NCBI RefSeq assembly: GCF_028554725.1
Contig: NC_071671.1
Span: 15,189,501 to 15,253,500 of the forward strand
Direction: 5' to 3'
From: Zeugodacus cucurbitae
Lineage: Eukaryota; Arthropoda; Insecta; Diptera; Tephritidae
Length of the DNA stretch: 64,000 nucleotides
Within the stretch, counting starts at the first letter, position 1. Each line of letters starts with the position of its first letter. Under the pieces are notes generated by a model. The model ran no database searches. It was not told where the DNA came from and worked only from the letters and a program-made list of their open reading frames with translations. Below are positions 44,332 to 56,651 of this stretch, one piece after another. The position numbers and the translations under genes are program-made.

Positions 44332-47300
44332 ATAAGAGTTTTAAACGACGCGAGCGCTTTTCGTTAATATATAGAAATTACTGCGAAGCTTGTGGCTTTA
44401 TTATACTGCATTTTATACCCCATACGAATAATATATATGTTCTTATTACCTTAAGTTACTTAATTATTTACACATAGCAAATACAAGTATTGCATAAGTT
44501 TACTTTTCGTTTACTTAGTTGATTGAGAAAGGTCGATAGTTTTGCTTAAGTTTAGTTTTCCAAGTCAACACTTTGCAGAATGAAATACTGGTGGTACTAA
44601 ATTAATGTTAGTCTCATCCTATACTACCATCTTAGTTTGTAATCGTTATTCGATAAAAATTTTAAATAACATCTGTAGAAAGTAAAAAAAAGAAATAATG
44701 TTATAATTTTTGCCACAAGAGCTACAACTTACCGATTAAAGTTTTGTTCTAAATTGTCTTAAGATTCCTACATACTTTCCACTTTCTGTTAAGGTTGCAA
44801 AAAGTAAGCTAATCTCGCTTTATATGTAGATATACATATAGATTGTGGCTTCGTCATTCAGACCAAAATATATACTTCCCAAATATAATATTTGCTTTAT
44901 CGCACATATATTTCTAGACGAATTCTGAAACCTCAGAGGACTACATTTAAAAGTATATCAATTTTCAAAAATTTATTTTAATCTAGTTTTCTATATTTCA
45001 TATACATTTTCAGCATTAAAAGCTAAAGAAGCTGAAGATAATGTCATCAAATATTTCAGTTGGTTAGACAACATATCAGTTAAAACCAACGAGCGCATGT
45101 GGGAAATACCGGCAACTTTAAATTAAATCACCAGTATTGTGAAATACAGCCACTCTTTAAGTAGAATTAGTCATATTAAACTTTACGAGGGCAGTAAGAT
45201 AAATATTCGAATTTCACAAAGCCTATAATGCTATCTAGTCCATTATGATTTTCTTAGTAGCCTTAGCAAGAAACTATAGTTGAAGACAAGAAATAACATG
45301 ATACGTGTTATGTTAACTCCGAAGCATTTATTACCGAACATGGTATGGTTTTCCTGGACTCTGTTGTTGTTGAATTAGGATATTTGATGTTCACTGTTTC
45401 CTAAAAAAAGTATATCTTCAGCCACTGTATTTATTTAAATCCCTTGAAGAGTTATTTAATCGCCCGCCATCAGCTGTTAAATTAGTTGTGAGTCTCGGTC
45501 TACGAGTATATCCTTGGACCGACTTATCTGAGTTTACAGACATATTGTATTACAATCACTTTAAAGGACATTTGTCCGATTTATTCCCAATTGTTGGTTA
45601 TTTCTTTAGGCCAGTTCTAAAATGGAGGGTTGTCAAAGTTTAAAGTCGACAAGGTTTTGATAAGAGTTGTTAATATGTTGCAGCTTTTCTGAGGCCAACG
45701 CATAAAACACTTGTCACATTCTTACGGGACTAAAGAGCCCGCCTTCTATTGTCTACCATGTTCTAGAAATTATTTGTTAGTTAACGCAGAACTAACACCG
45801 AATACTTGCAACGTAACAATAACGGCGAAGCTTATAGTCTGTATGACTTAATTGGAACTGGAGCTTGGTATTTGATATCTTCTTGCAATGTGTGTGCGTT
45901 CGCCTAGAATCTCTGACATTAGAAACAGTGTGTGGTTGGAAGTACACACGAGACATTTGGAAGTGTTAAAAAGCTGAGCTAAGTAAATAACCAGCAATTT
46001 TATACTAGTGAAGAATTTGTGTTAGTTCCGAGTGCATTAGTCTAATGAAAATGATTTAAATGATGCATTTACATAAGTCAGCATGCATTAAAAACATGCT
46101 TGGTTAAGATAATTAAATGTTAATATTAAATGTAAAATAAAAGATTTGTCTGAAAATCATGGCTCCGGACCGTAGAAGCGTGTATCCGACTACCCGTATA
46201 ATAGTTTTCAAAGACCTAGTATGAAACATACATAGGCGTCGAAAAAAAATATTTTCTCAGGAAAACAGCTCTCCTCGGTCTTCCACAAGTTCGATAACCC
46301 AACGAAGCGATTGTCATCACCATCGACAACAACAAAGCCTTCTAACCAAGTGGTATGTAACTTCCGCTTCACTGCTGCAACGAAATAACTGCCAGATATT
46401 TGGACGCCTGAGGCAAGTAGTATCTAGCTTTGTGATGAAGCGAGGAGGATGAGAACTGTTGCAATCATCAAAAGCGCCATACCACCATACCTAGGGCCAC
46501 CATGACTAATGCAAACTGTGGCATGCGCCCAAAGAAAAATAGAAAAGCCAAAGGCAATAACAAAAACAAAGGCAAAGCAACGCCGAAAATGCAATGCCAT
46601 AACCAGCTGGCGGCCACAGACGTGTGAAGTGTATGGGCATTTTAGAAACCAAGCGAGCAGCGAATCAGTAACGACTCATGCGATTTTTTGGTGTAATTTT
46701 TGAAGGCAGTATAACAACTAAGGGAATGAGTGGAGACAGAGGCAAGCGCGGAAGAAACAAGTCGTCAAAAAAGATTTGCTTGCTGTAAACAGTTTTTTGT
46801 TGTAAATACTTGAGACAACAAATAAACAGCGGGTTACTCTTTTTTTGTATACTCGCTATACGCAGTAATAACAGCAACACCAACGTCAACTGCCAAAGGC
46901 GTCAATGCAAACACAGCACTACAGCTGTTGTTGCCGACGCCAATCTTTGGAAGCATGAGCGCCGTGGCGTTGCATGGTATGACATGAAAAAGTCTTAACA
47001 GATTTTTCGCAAAACAAAAACAGAATTGCTTGCTTAGTTATACGGCAAGCACTCACCCAACCAACTTCAAGTAAAGATGCGCTCCCTCCATTGCCACTGA
47101 TGACATAACATTTGCGGAGTTACGTAACATTTGCGGAGTGACATTCGTTGTTGTTGTCGTGCTTGTCGGTCTGTTGCGCTTGCGCAATCATCGCTGTCAG
47201 CCACAGCATCTTCGGGTTGACCTGCAGCTCCCTGTATACTATGGGCTGGTGTGAATGTGTTGTGTTCATTAGCAAACTTCACAAGTTTTTATGTGTGTGT

Positions 47301-48537
47301 CGCGTTAATAATTACGACTGGTTGCTTGCGACTGTGCTAAATGTGGTTAGCGTGTTTGATTTCATGGTTACATAATAAGGTAAAATGCTGCTCTTTGCAC
47401 TGTCTGATTTATTGGCGATTCAACTGTAAGGTGCTGATGATTCAAGTGACAATATTGCGAATGGGGAGAGAGAGAAATAAAGAGATATTTACACATAGTA
47501 ATTTTACTTAACGATTCGCAGGGTTTTTGTAAGAAACATTTGCTTAGAAAATGCTATTTTAATTGCATAGGCCCAATGGTGATTTTGAAATCGATCTGTC
47601 TTAAACTACTTTATTTTCTACTGAAATTTTATCGTCTATACAGTTTGTTTGATACGCATCATTATATAGACCTGACTATCGAAGGAATTTAAATATAATA
47701 AATGATAATTCAATACTGTAATATACAAAAACAATTATAATTACTAACACCATGCCAATTACCTTATAATTCTTAATGCAGTAATTTTACAGAATATAGA
47801 ATAAAAAGTTTATAATTTTAAATAGCATGAATATAAATTCTATTACCGATAAAGTCCTCTAAACTAAAAAGTATTTAAGACAAAAGAGAAGAACATTTAT
47901 TTTATTTTTTCAAATTTGAAATTTATCCTCCTCTTTCAACTTGTGGCTGACAAGAATCGCTTATATTAATCCAAATATTTATAGTTTATTTTCCTTTCTT
48001 ATCAAATCTATTATAAAATGGGTTGAAGTTATACACACGAATAAAACCACAAAAAATTTTAAATATAAAGTTTAAGAGGCACGGAAGTAGAAACAATTAT
48101 AAAAACTATTATACAACACTGTGGAAAAATAAGGATGCGCACGCTAGTGAAAGTTTGTGTCAAATTCTATTTGCGAAAATAGTATTAAAAACTTTGACAC
48201 ATAGAATATTGCACCATAGTGGCACAAACACCACTTGAACACAGCGCCACCAGAAGCGAGTGAAAAAATGATATTTCATGAACAACAAATTACCAAAAAA
48301 GGAAAATGAGTAAAATACTTCACATAACAACGGCGGCAGCACACAACCAGGAAACCGATGTAATTTTTATTATACATTTTACACGAAAACATGAACTTAC
48401 ATAGCACGTGTATACTGACGAATGCGTGTATGCGTGTCTGGTATATATTTTTCAATTTATTTTACAAGTATTTTGAGGCTGCCGAAACTGCTTATTTGTA
48501 AATATTATTTACTAACTTTTTGCCCACACATATACAT
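44332..48537. other. Long non-coding stretch upstream of Gr21a
   Basis: About 4.2 kb containing the presumed promoter side of Gr21a. Short frames at 46509-46703, 46665-46889 and 47067-47282 have no recognised domain. A 15-base segment, TAACATTTGCGGAGT, occurs twice about 22 bases apart near 47106-47141. Confidence 0.4.
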
Positions 48538-49277
48538 ATAGTGGGATTTGGTTTGGAATTTTAACATACAAAATATATATCGCTCATTTACTTGAATAGT
48601 GTCACATCTCAAAAAACTCGATTTTTGAGTTGAGTGTGCAGAAATGTGCGCAATTTCATCGTCCATATTATATAAAATTTCATTCCGATGCGCAGAAAAA
48701 TAAGCGGTGAAATAAGAATGTGTCGTTATTAAACTTGTTATGTTGCAATATATTTTAACCACAATAACGACACTTCTCAGTTGTGCCAGAATTAGTTATA
48801 TTTTTTTTACGAAACAACGACATATTTTGTGTCACAACACATATTGTCATAGGGTGAAGTTGGTTTTCTTTTCAGAAAGAACGACATATTTTGTATTGGA
48901 ACGATATTGGTGAAAATTAATTAAATTTTTCATATTGCTTTTTTCAGCAAAAACGACACATTTGACTTATGACGGCGAAATTTATTTATATTTTTCACAA
49001 ATAACGACACAATTCAAAATGGGTCACGTTTATGCCCAAGAAAAAGCACTAGTACACTCTATTTGGTCCATTTATGCTCAACATTGTATTTCATATATTA
49101 CAGGCCACTAGATTTGTCAAGAAATTGATGGCAGTTTTCTATATTTGCTAAATTAGAGACAATTGAAAACTTTAAACCGGTCTCCTGAAAAATTGACTTT
49201 TTTGAGTTGTGACATTATTCAAGTAAATGAGCGATATATATTTTGTATGTTAAAATTCCAAACCAAATCCCATTATA
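48538..49277. mobile_element. Non-autonomous element with about 90 bp terminal inverted repeats
   Basis: Sequence from 48538 (TAGTGGGATTTGGTTTGGAA...) to about 48630 matches the reverse complement of 49185-49277 with only about five differences over 90 bases. The shared part includes TATATCGCTCATTTACTTGA. The flanks read ATA on both sides, so a TA or ATA target duplication is possible. There is no coding sequence. The centre carries an array of AACGACA motifs, listed separately. The superfamily was not identified. Confidence 0.8.
48721..49025 (+). repeat. Degenerate AACGACA repeat array inside the 48.5 kb element
   Basis: AACGACA occurs on the + strand at 48766, 48816, 48880, 48952 and 49003 (spacings 50, 64, 72 and 51) and once inverted at 48721. 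At most sites it follows a T-rich tract and an A-rich step (for example CAGAAAGAACGACATATTTT and CAGCAAAAACGACACATTT). These are diverged copies of one unit of 50-70 bp. They may be internal binding sites for the cognate transposase, which is inference. Confidence 0.75.
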
Positions 49278-49922
49278 TCCCCAGATTATGATATTTGAAA
49301 TTTCAGCGAGAGATTTAAAATCAAAAAATATCACATCTTTATTCCAAATCCGAATGAGACTTAATTAGTGCTTCGAAGAACGTCATTTAAACGCAATGTT
49401 ATTCCCAGTTCTAAACACTACATAAGTTTAATCAATACATGAATTGTTCACTTCGCTAACGAGCTCTTTTTAACTTGTCTCTATATTATAAAAAAGAGAT
49501 CGGAGAAGACAACATGTAACTTCAAATGAGCATGTCAACATATTTGGTCTCGAGTTTTTCAATTTCTCCATTTAAATAAGACGATTTCAATAAAAATTGG
49601 TCAACACTGAACTGAAAAAACTATATCGACCCAGAGTTACGTAAAAAATTAGCGACCTATTTTACAACAACAACATATATCTAGACAACTACCGTCCAAC
49701 AGTATTTGCTAACCGAGCGTAGAACTGCTATGATAAAATAGAAAACACGTTCGAAATGTCCAACTCGAATCATGATGAATTAAATGGCATCAAGTGAGTA
49801 CATAACAGTTGCAAGTTGTCTGTGCGCTTCAGCTGGCAGATTGTAAGGCAGCAAGCAACCGCTGTTGAAGAGCACAAAACCAGTCGCGAGAATTGATTAA
49901 GTTGCCGTGAAATGTCGAAATA
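49278..49922. other. Non-coding stretch left of the intact mariner
   Basis: No feature recognised. Confidence 0.4.
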
Positions 49923-51219
49923 ACGGGTGATTTTTTTGAGGTTAGGATTTTCATGCATTAGTATTTGACAGATCACGTGGGATTTCAGACATGGTGTCAA
50001 AGAGAAAGATGCTCAGTATGCTTTGACATTTCATCATGAATAGACTTACTAACGAGCAACGCTTGCAAATCATTGAATTTTATTACCAAAATCAGTGTTC
50101 GGTTCGAAATGTGTTTCGCGCTTTACGTCCGATTTATGGTCTACATAATCGACCAAGTGAGCAAACAATTAATGCGATTGTGACCAAGTTTCGCACTCAG
50201 TTTACTTTATTGGACATTAAACCAACCACACGAATGCGTACAGAAGAGAATATTGCGTCTGTTTCTGAGAGTGTGGCTGAAGACCGTGAAATGTCGATTC
50301 GTCGCCGTTCGCAGCAATTGGGTTTGTGTTATTCGACCACATGGAAGATTTTACGCAAAGATCTTGGTGTAAAACCGTATAAAATACAGCTCGTGCAAGA
50401 ACTGAAGCCGAACGATCTGCCACAACGTCGAATTTTCAGTGAATGGGCCCTAGAAAAGTTGGCAGAAAATCCGCTTTTTTATCGACAAATTTTGTTCAGC
50501 GATGAGGCTCATTTCTGGTTGAATGGCTACGTAAATAAGCAAAATTGCCGCATTTGGGGTGAAGAGCAACCAGAAGCCGTTCAAGAACTGCCCATGCATC
50601 CCGAAAAATGCACTGTTTGGTGTGGTTTGTACGCTGGTGGAATCATTGGACCGTATTTTTTCAAAGATGCTGTTGGACGCAACGTTACGGTGAATGGCGA
50701 TCGCTATCGTTCGATGCTAACAAACTTTTTGTTGCCAAAAATGGAAGAACTGAACTTGGTTGACATGTGGTTTCAACAAGATGGCGCTACATGCCACACA
50801 GCTCGCGATTCTATGGCCATTTTGAGGGAAAACTTCGGAGAACAATTCATCTCAAGAAATGGACCCGTAAGTTGGCCACCAAGATCATGCGATTTAACGC
50901 CTTTAGACTATTTTTTGTGGGGCTACGTCAAGTCTAAAGTCTACAGAAATAAGCCAGCAACTATTCCAGCTTTGGAAGACAACATTTCCGAAGAAATTCG
51001 GGCTATTCCGGCCGAAATGCTCGAAAAAGTTGCCCAAAATTGGACTTTCCGAATGGACCACCTAAGACGCAGCCGCGGTCAACATTTAAATGAAATTATC
51101 TTCAAAAAGTAAATGTCATGAACCAATCTAACGTTTCAAATAAAGAACCGATGAGATTTTGCAAATTTTATGCGTTTTTTTTTTAAAAAAAGTTATCAAG
51201 CTCTTAAAAAATCACCCTA
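49923..51219 (+). mobile_element. Tc1/mariner copy 3, full length and apparently intact
   Basis: The ends are ACGGGTGATTTTTTTGAG on the left and, reversed, TAGGGTGATTTTTTAAGAG on the right, flanked by TA at 49921-49922 and 51220-51221. Length is 1297 bp. The two ends share only a core of about 12 bp (GGGTGATTTTTT) and differ consistently beyond it in all three copies in the window. One uninterrupted transposase gene fills the element. Sequence identity to the two deleted copies is close to 100%, so the family has moved recently. Confidence 0.97.
50036..51112 (+). CDS. Tc1/mariner-superfamily transposase, intact, 358 aa
   Basis: The protein starts MNRLTNEQRLQIIEFYYQNQ. Residues 1-120 carry the two helix-turn-helix DNA-binding units that recognise the transposon ends. 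The catalytic triad is D156 (ILFSDEAHFW), D249 (WFQQDGATCHTA) and D286 (PRSCDLTPLDYFLWGY). There are 36 residues between the second and third acids, unlike the 34 of classical mariner, and the third acid is D rather than the E of Tc1. The length is normal for the superfamily (about 340-360). The ATG sits about 114 bp inside the left end. An AATAAA follows at 51139-51144. The known role is cut-and-paste transposition into TA. No stop, frameshift or missing catalytic residue is visible, so it may be active and could drive copies 1 and 2. Confidence 0.95.
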   Translation: MNRLTNEQRLQIIEFYYQNQCSVRNVFRALRPIYGLHNRPSEQTINAIVTKFRTQFTLLDIKPTTRMRTEENIASVSESVAEDREMSIRRRSQQLGLCYSTTWKILRKDLGVKPYKIQLVQELKPNDLPQRRIFSEWALEKLAENPLFYRQILFSDEAHFWLNGYVNKQNCRIWGEEQPEAVQELPMHPEKCTVWCGLYAGGIIGPYFFKDAVGRNVTVNGDRYRSMLTNFLLPKMEELNLVDMWFQQDGATCHTARDSMAILRENFGEQFISRNGPVSWPPRSCDLTPLDYFLWGYVKSKVYRNKPATIPALEDNISEEIRAIPAEMLEKVAQNWTFRMDHLRRSRGQHLNEIIFKK

Positions 51220-51221
51220 TA

Positions 51222-53997
51222 TTTGAAAGCAACTTTTACTGGTTTTTAAGAGTCTGACTGGGCTTAAATGTACTACTTGGTGCTTTTAATTAGGTTCAAT
51301 TGAATGTAATGCGGAATTTAAAAAGCGCAACCAAATACAAGCGCGCACGAAATTACTTCATTTGCAATTGCAATCGTACAAAAAAAATTTTCACTCCACT
51401 CTAAAAATTCACTTTTTACTACTGAACTACTCTTTTTTTCCTACTTCATTCTCACTTTGTCGCCCGAACACACAAATTAAGCGCTTGTTGCACTCGGTAA
51501 TTACAAATATTGCCTGAGGTTGATCTCTCCAATATGGATAGTCGGACGACAACGCTGCTACATGCTTTGATGTGTAGTCGACATATGTACATATGTTTAA
51601 TATAATTCCGAAAAGTTGTATGCAGATTGAGGGTGACAGAGAGAAGCTATCTGTGTTGTCGCAATGATGGTTCGACAGAGAACATAGACAAAATTATTGC
51701 CTTGAACCATCCGTTCAGAGTATGGAGGTATCAATATCAAAACAATTTTATTATAATCAGGTACTATTATGAGCCAAGAACCAAAACTTTCCGTTTATCA
51801 AGTAAGCCTACAGTTCAGACGGTAGATTTTTTCCCTTATATGCGCGACTTCTTTGTTGTTTTCCATTATTTTGTTGGGCCCACCTTTATGTAGATAAATT
51901 CGATTTCATATTCACTAGTGGCATTACTAAGCTGCCAACTCAGTTCGCCAGTAAGCTCATTCGCTAAGAAGTTGCAGCGTGCCCGCAAGTCACAACATTT
52001 AATGCTACCACATACTTTTTAATCTCCTTCTGCTTTTAATCCAGCTGCTGTTATATTAAATTTAAAATTCTACATTGCCACGGTTAACCTTTTGCTTTCA
52101 GCTTAATCACCCTTGCGCATATGTTTACACTTTGAGCACACGCGCAAGCGTAGCTGATTTTATTTCACTGCCTTGCACACCCAGCTGATCGGTATCTTAT
52201 AATTCATATGTATACCTGAGCAAATAAATTGTTATGTGCGTATTACTAGCATGCAGAATCACCGCCGTCCTCATCAGCTGCGCTTCGCATACCTTAGCTT
52301 TCGGCCACGTTCTGACTTCGACCCGTACCTACCCTCACAATATTATCTCATTGATCTTTTAATCGTCGCGACTTTGGCGCGCATCTTTACGCTGTTGTCG
52401 CTACAGCACCTTAGTTCAGCTACAGCCGGTTTTCTTGTGAACTAGGATTATATGTTTAGCAAGCTGACACCGGCTGCTGGAGAGATGTTGTATAAAATAT
52501 TATAAAAGGATTCAGCAAATTGTACTCTTTTCGAAAGAAGCCTCTTGGTACTGTCTACAACCAAATCTTACAGCTTTTAATGAATTATGGTGACATTAAT
52601 GTATGCTTTTCTACTTACTTTAATGACTTTTTCGGAGCATATATGATATGTATATGGAAGCATAATTTGCGACATCAAAAATGGATTTGAGAGACGGAGA
52701 GGCAGTGGTGTTGTCTGCCTTTAAGTCCTCTGTCCCTAACTCTAAATTCTACCACAATACTCTCGACATCTCCACACCCTCCGGCTTGAGCTAGAATCCA
52801 TTCTCAAAGAAGTTCATTGATTATCTTCGGATTGTTCAAAAATATGTTGTTATGTCAATATGTCTCTACATATGTATATATGTCACTTAATAATCAAGTA
52901 TAGTTTTACAAAGAACAGCTATGTGAACAAAACTAGAAACTTCTGTTCCCAACTAGTTATGTTCGGAGATAACTAGCATTGCAAACATCTGTTCATATTC
53001 AGGCTAATCATTCTTCCTCAACAATTTCTTTGCATTCTAATGGTTCAATGTTCTTATGTATGTATGAGTTCGAGTATGCTATATAAATGTTCTCATTTAC
53101 ATTTCGTATTTTTGCACTGTACATATATAAGTATTAGCATATAAATCAAGCGTATGACTGGCTTGCATAGCAGTGCACATAATCGATTGCAAACAGGTTC
53201 CAATTGGCGAAAGCCACAAAACTACCAAGCTGGTTACTGCAACACTAAGTTTGAAGCTTACAGCAAAGGCATAAAAGATGCCAAAAAGCCATAGTCAAAG
53301 TTTGTTTGAATATTGCAAGTAACATGTTGTTATTGTTGCTGCAGCGAAAACGCATACCTTTTTTACAGTTTGTGCTGTTGTTGTTATGATAGATGCAAGA
53401 TGCTGCACTTTCAAGTTTACAATGTCGGGCGGAGTAGTAACCGATTAGCATTGAACGCGATTAATTTTGGTACAATGCAAACAGGCGACTAATTGGATTG
53501 CCTGGTCTTGAAATTGTTGTGCCTATTGCAGTCTCGTAGATGAATTTATAGACCGACGTTGGTGACTGCAGCATGCTTGGTTTTATTTTCCAACTTAATC
53601 AATTTGATGAGTTTAGTTGTATCTTGCGTCTCTAATGCGTTTATAAAGATTTCATCTTCATAGCACCGCCATTGTGCGGGGTATGTAGCGCTATTGCAGT
53701 GATATTCGTACTTTGGTGTTCCTGGTCTTAGTGGTTTTAGCTTAAGTAAATTTGCAGCTGGCCAACGCCTGGTAAATGGTCTGCTTCTGAGCTAATAAAT
53801 GTTGTCTAAAAGGTTTGTAACCCGCTGCTTACTAGTTTGAAATTTTTCTTTTACTTACTTTTACTAAAGAGGCGATTCAGGGATATTAGCATATGCCTAT
53901 ACTCTTATTGCTGGGTTGCAACATAAATAAATAAACTTTTGCTTTCGAAAAATTAGTATTGATCAAGTATTGAAAAGGCAATGAAGTCCTTCTTCAA
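51222..53997. other. Long non-coding stretch
   Basis: About 2.8 kb. Frames at 51627-51893 and 52236-52445 are open, but no domain, splice site or family was recognised. Confidence 0.4.
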
Positions 53998-54294
53998 CTA
54001 TGGATCTTTAACAAAATCTTCCACGATACAAGCTTCAATGAAATGAATTAGTGTTAGATTGGTTAAGCTATATCTTTTTGACAATGATCTAAAATCTCGA
54101 CAGTCTAATTTCGACTCTTCGATACGCCGCTCATCTCCGCTAAACATTTTAATAGCCGCAAAGAGGCACCATCCATCGTCTTTAATATTCATATAGTTTA
54201 TTGCTTGATTTTGCGCCTCTTTGGCTGGTTGGCTTTCATTTTTAATACGTTTTTGCTCTTGTTGTTGTTGTTTTTTCTTAATAAAAGGCTTCAT
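53998..54294 (-). CDS. Unrecognised 98 aa ORF with a weak OTU-like motif
   Basis: The frame starts with a glutamine- and lysine-rich segment (QQQQEQKRIKNE), followed by MNIKDDGWCLFAAIKMF. That resembles the DGNCLFRAI catalytic-cysteine block of OTU-family cysteine proteases, with W in place of N. The histidine that would complete such a site is not evident before the stop. It may be a single exon, a retroelement remnant or chance. No neighbouring exon was found. Confidence 0.25.
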   Translation of the reverse strand: MKPFIKKKQQQQEQKRIKNESQPAKEAQNQAINYMNIKDDGWCLFAAIKMFSGDERRIEESKLDCRDFRSLSKRYSLTNLTLIHFIEACIVEDFVKDP

Positions 54295-55633
54295 AAAATC
54301 CTTAAGCCATTCAACGATATATAGTATACAGTCTTCTATTCCTATCTAAGTAGTATTAGTATTGCAAATAACAGTACATATAAGAAATCATGTTTAAATC
54401 ATTTGAAAACTGCGGAAATTTACCATTCTTTAGTAGAAATTTCACTAAAAATTCACTTTAAACATTATTTCATATTAAGTTTAAAATATTCACCTCTTTC
54501 TTTCATTATGCCTTAAGATTTTAAAGCTTTTTAAGGACTTTATCTCGATTAATTTTAGCTTTATCTAAGCCAGTCACTCGACCACAATTCATACTTATTG
54601 TAAGTATAAAATATTCCTATTATTGTTCGCACTTCCGGCCATTGATGTGGCAACGGTTTATTGGCGGCATTTTTCTTTTTCTGTGTCTTATTTCCTCTCT
54701 CTGTGTGTCTTAGTAGCCAAGCGGACAATTCTCAATGGATTTATGTGAAATTGATGTGATTTGTGTGGATATTTCTTGATTGTAATGAGTTGGCGATTGT
54801 TGTGCCATTTTCTACACGTGTTTGCCAAAAGCTCGTTTGTGCGGTCTCTAAAGGGAATTGAACATCAAAAGTTAGACATGTAGAAAAACATATTAAAAGC
54901 TTAGCCAATAAATAACGAAAACGAATGTCTGATATCGATTTATTAGTTAAGCCGTTGAGAAGTCGAAAAAAGATAGAGTTTCCAAAAAAAATTTAATTCA
55001 GTGTGATGTGTTTGTATATTCGCTCGAGAAATTTTGCTTTTCTCGGTGGAAATTGATGGCAAACGAGCTCATTAAGTATTGTAGATGATTGCAAAAGAAA
55101 TTACGTCATATCTAAATATTATCGAATTATTGACCGAGTTTCTTGATGCAACCATCAGAAATATTTTCTTTTTGTAGAACTACTAATTTCAATATCAACT
55201 ACTTCTTTGATACTGAAAATTTTAAAAAAGAAATTTCATAAATAATAATATTAACTTAAAATTTTACTTTAATTTTGGAAAAACTGTAAAAAAAAAATTA
55301 TTTTACTGCCTCCATTTACGCTCCTGTGGCTGATGCCACCGTTACTTTAATTCACCTAGCATCTACCAACAACAGCGTCACAACCATCATGATATTATAG
55401 CTTTATCTGCTTAAAAATTAAACACTACTTCTCTATTAATAAAATACGCCCAGTCAGCTGCCACCCAGCTCGTCTGGAAATCGTATGCAACAGCTGCGAC
55501 AATGGCTGCGAGCAACCAAATTATTTTGACCGGCAATTACAGGCAGTAAATTGCCGTTGCAAGTGGCATAAAAAGTTTGCCCTGCGACATGTACACATAA
55601 ACATTTTATATAAGGTTTATGTACATATATATA
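54295..55633. other. Non-coding stretch
   Basis: No gene or element recognised. AT-rich with pyrimidine-rich patches around 54660-54720. Confidence 0.4.
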
Positions 55634-56441
55634 CAGTAAAAGCTCCTTATTCGCGCTTCCTTTATTCGCGGATTAAAAAAATGAGACCCAATTTCTATAT
55701 TTGCGACTAAAAATTTTTTTATTAATAATTAATAATTATTAATTAATATTAATAATAAAATTATTCACATAGGTATCCAACCCAATATTCTTGTCAAAAG
55801 GACTAATAAAAAAGTAAAATAGACAAGAAAATGTTAAATATTGCATTATTTTCGCAATATTTTTGAACTTTTGGTAATATTTCCATATAGAAGGCGCTCA
55901 CATGGAACTGAACTCTTGTTCTTACCCATTTTTTAGAAAACTTTCAAAAAACACTTTAAATTAAATGGAACCAATAAACTCTTCACTTTTTTAATATTTT
56001 TTTTTACACAAATCGTGATTGCTAAGGTTTCGTTACATTGGCTTAATTATATGAGCACACCCGACTAGATCACCTACGAATGAGCTCTGCGATTTCTTTA
56101 TGAACATTGATCCGTCTATGGAACGAAGTCTAATTTTTAAGAGACAAATTTCTAATGCGACTGCTGTGTATCAGTCTGAATTGAAGGAGTTTTTGAAAAC
56201 TGCTAAGCAAGAAAAAATTACAAAACTCTTCAAACCATTGCCTTTAAAGCTTAGGCTTAATTAATTAAAATGTTCAAAAACTTCAATTAAATCATATTTT
56301 ATACACCTATTCGTTTTTTTTTTTTGTCACCTAGGAACATATCCCCCATAATCCCATATAAATTACCATCTCGTATTCACGGTTTCTGTATTCGCGGCAT
56401 ATTTATGGAACATATACCCCGTGAATAAAGAGCTTTTACTG
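55634..56441 (+). mobile_element. Pogo/Tigger-like element, internally decayed
   Basis: The left end CAGTAAAAGCTCCTTATTCG and the reverse complement of the right end, CAGTAAAAGCTCTTTATTCA, are near-identical and both are flanked by TA (55632-55633 and 56442-56443), as expected for pogo-like transposition. Length is 808 bp. Only the last part of a transposase gene survives. The left half is mostly AT-rich sequence with runs of ATTAAT. Confidence 0.85.
56100..56264 (+). pseudogene. Pogo/Tigger transposase C-terminal remnant
   Basis: A 54-residue frame, MNIDPSMERSLIFKRQISNA onward, ends with AKQEKITKLFKPLPLKLRLN. A Tyr-containing helix followed by a QxxI-x-x-F segment near the C-terminus resembles the end of pogo/Tigger transposases, where a PCNA-interaction motif is known. 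The catalytic DDE domain and the CENP-B-like DNA-binding domain are missing. Position and orientation within the element fit a 3' gene end. Confidence 0.5.
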
Positions 56442-56572
56442 TATTATAATAAAACTTTGTACTCCTATGAGGTTATGGTATGTGAGTGTGCGAGTAGTGG
56501 TAAGAGTTGAATATGGAGCTTTTGTGAAGTTTTTTTTTTTCATAGTTTTAAAGTATAATAATTAATTTTATT

Positions 56573-56651
56573 AATATAGCAAATGCTGTTAAGCGAGCTT
56601 TACAGCATTAATTTTATATAGCAAATGCTGTTAAGCGAGCTTTACGAGACC
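56573..56651 (+). repeat. 42 bp tandem duplication, two units
   Basis: The segment TATAGCAAATGCTGTTAAGC, continuing GAGCTTTAC, occurs at about 56576 and again 42 bases downstream, with only 13-14 bases of different sequence between. Each copy begins with a potential splice acceptor (ATATAG before CAAATGC). The second copy runs directly into the coding-like frame at 56621. Confidence 0.85.

Noticed and set aside
50217..50423. 68-codon frame antisense to the mariner transposase
   Set aside because: Shadow of the intact transposase gene.
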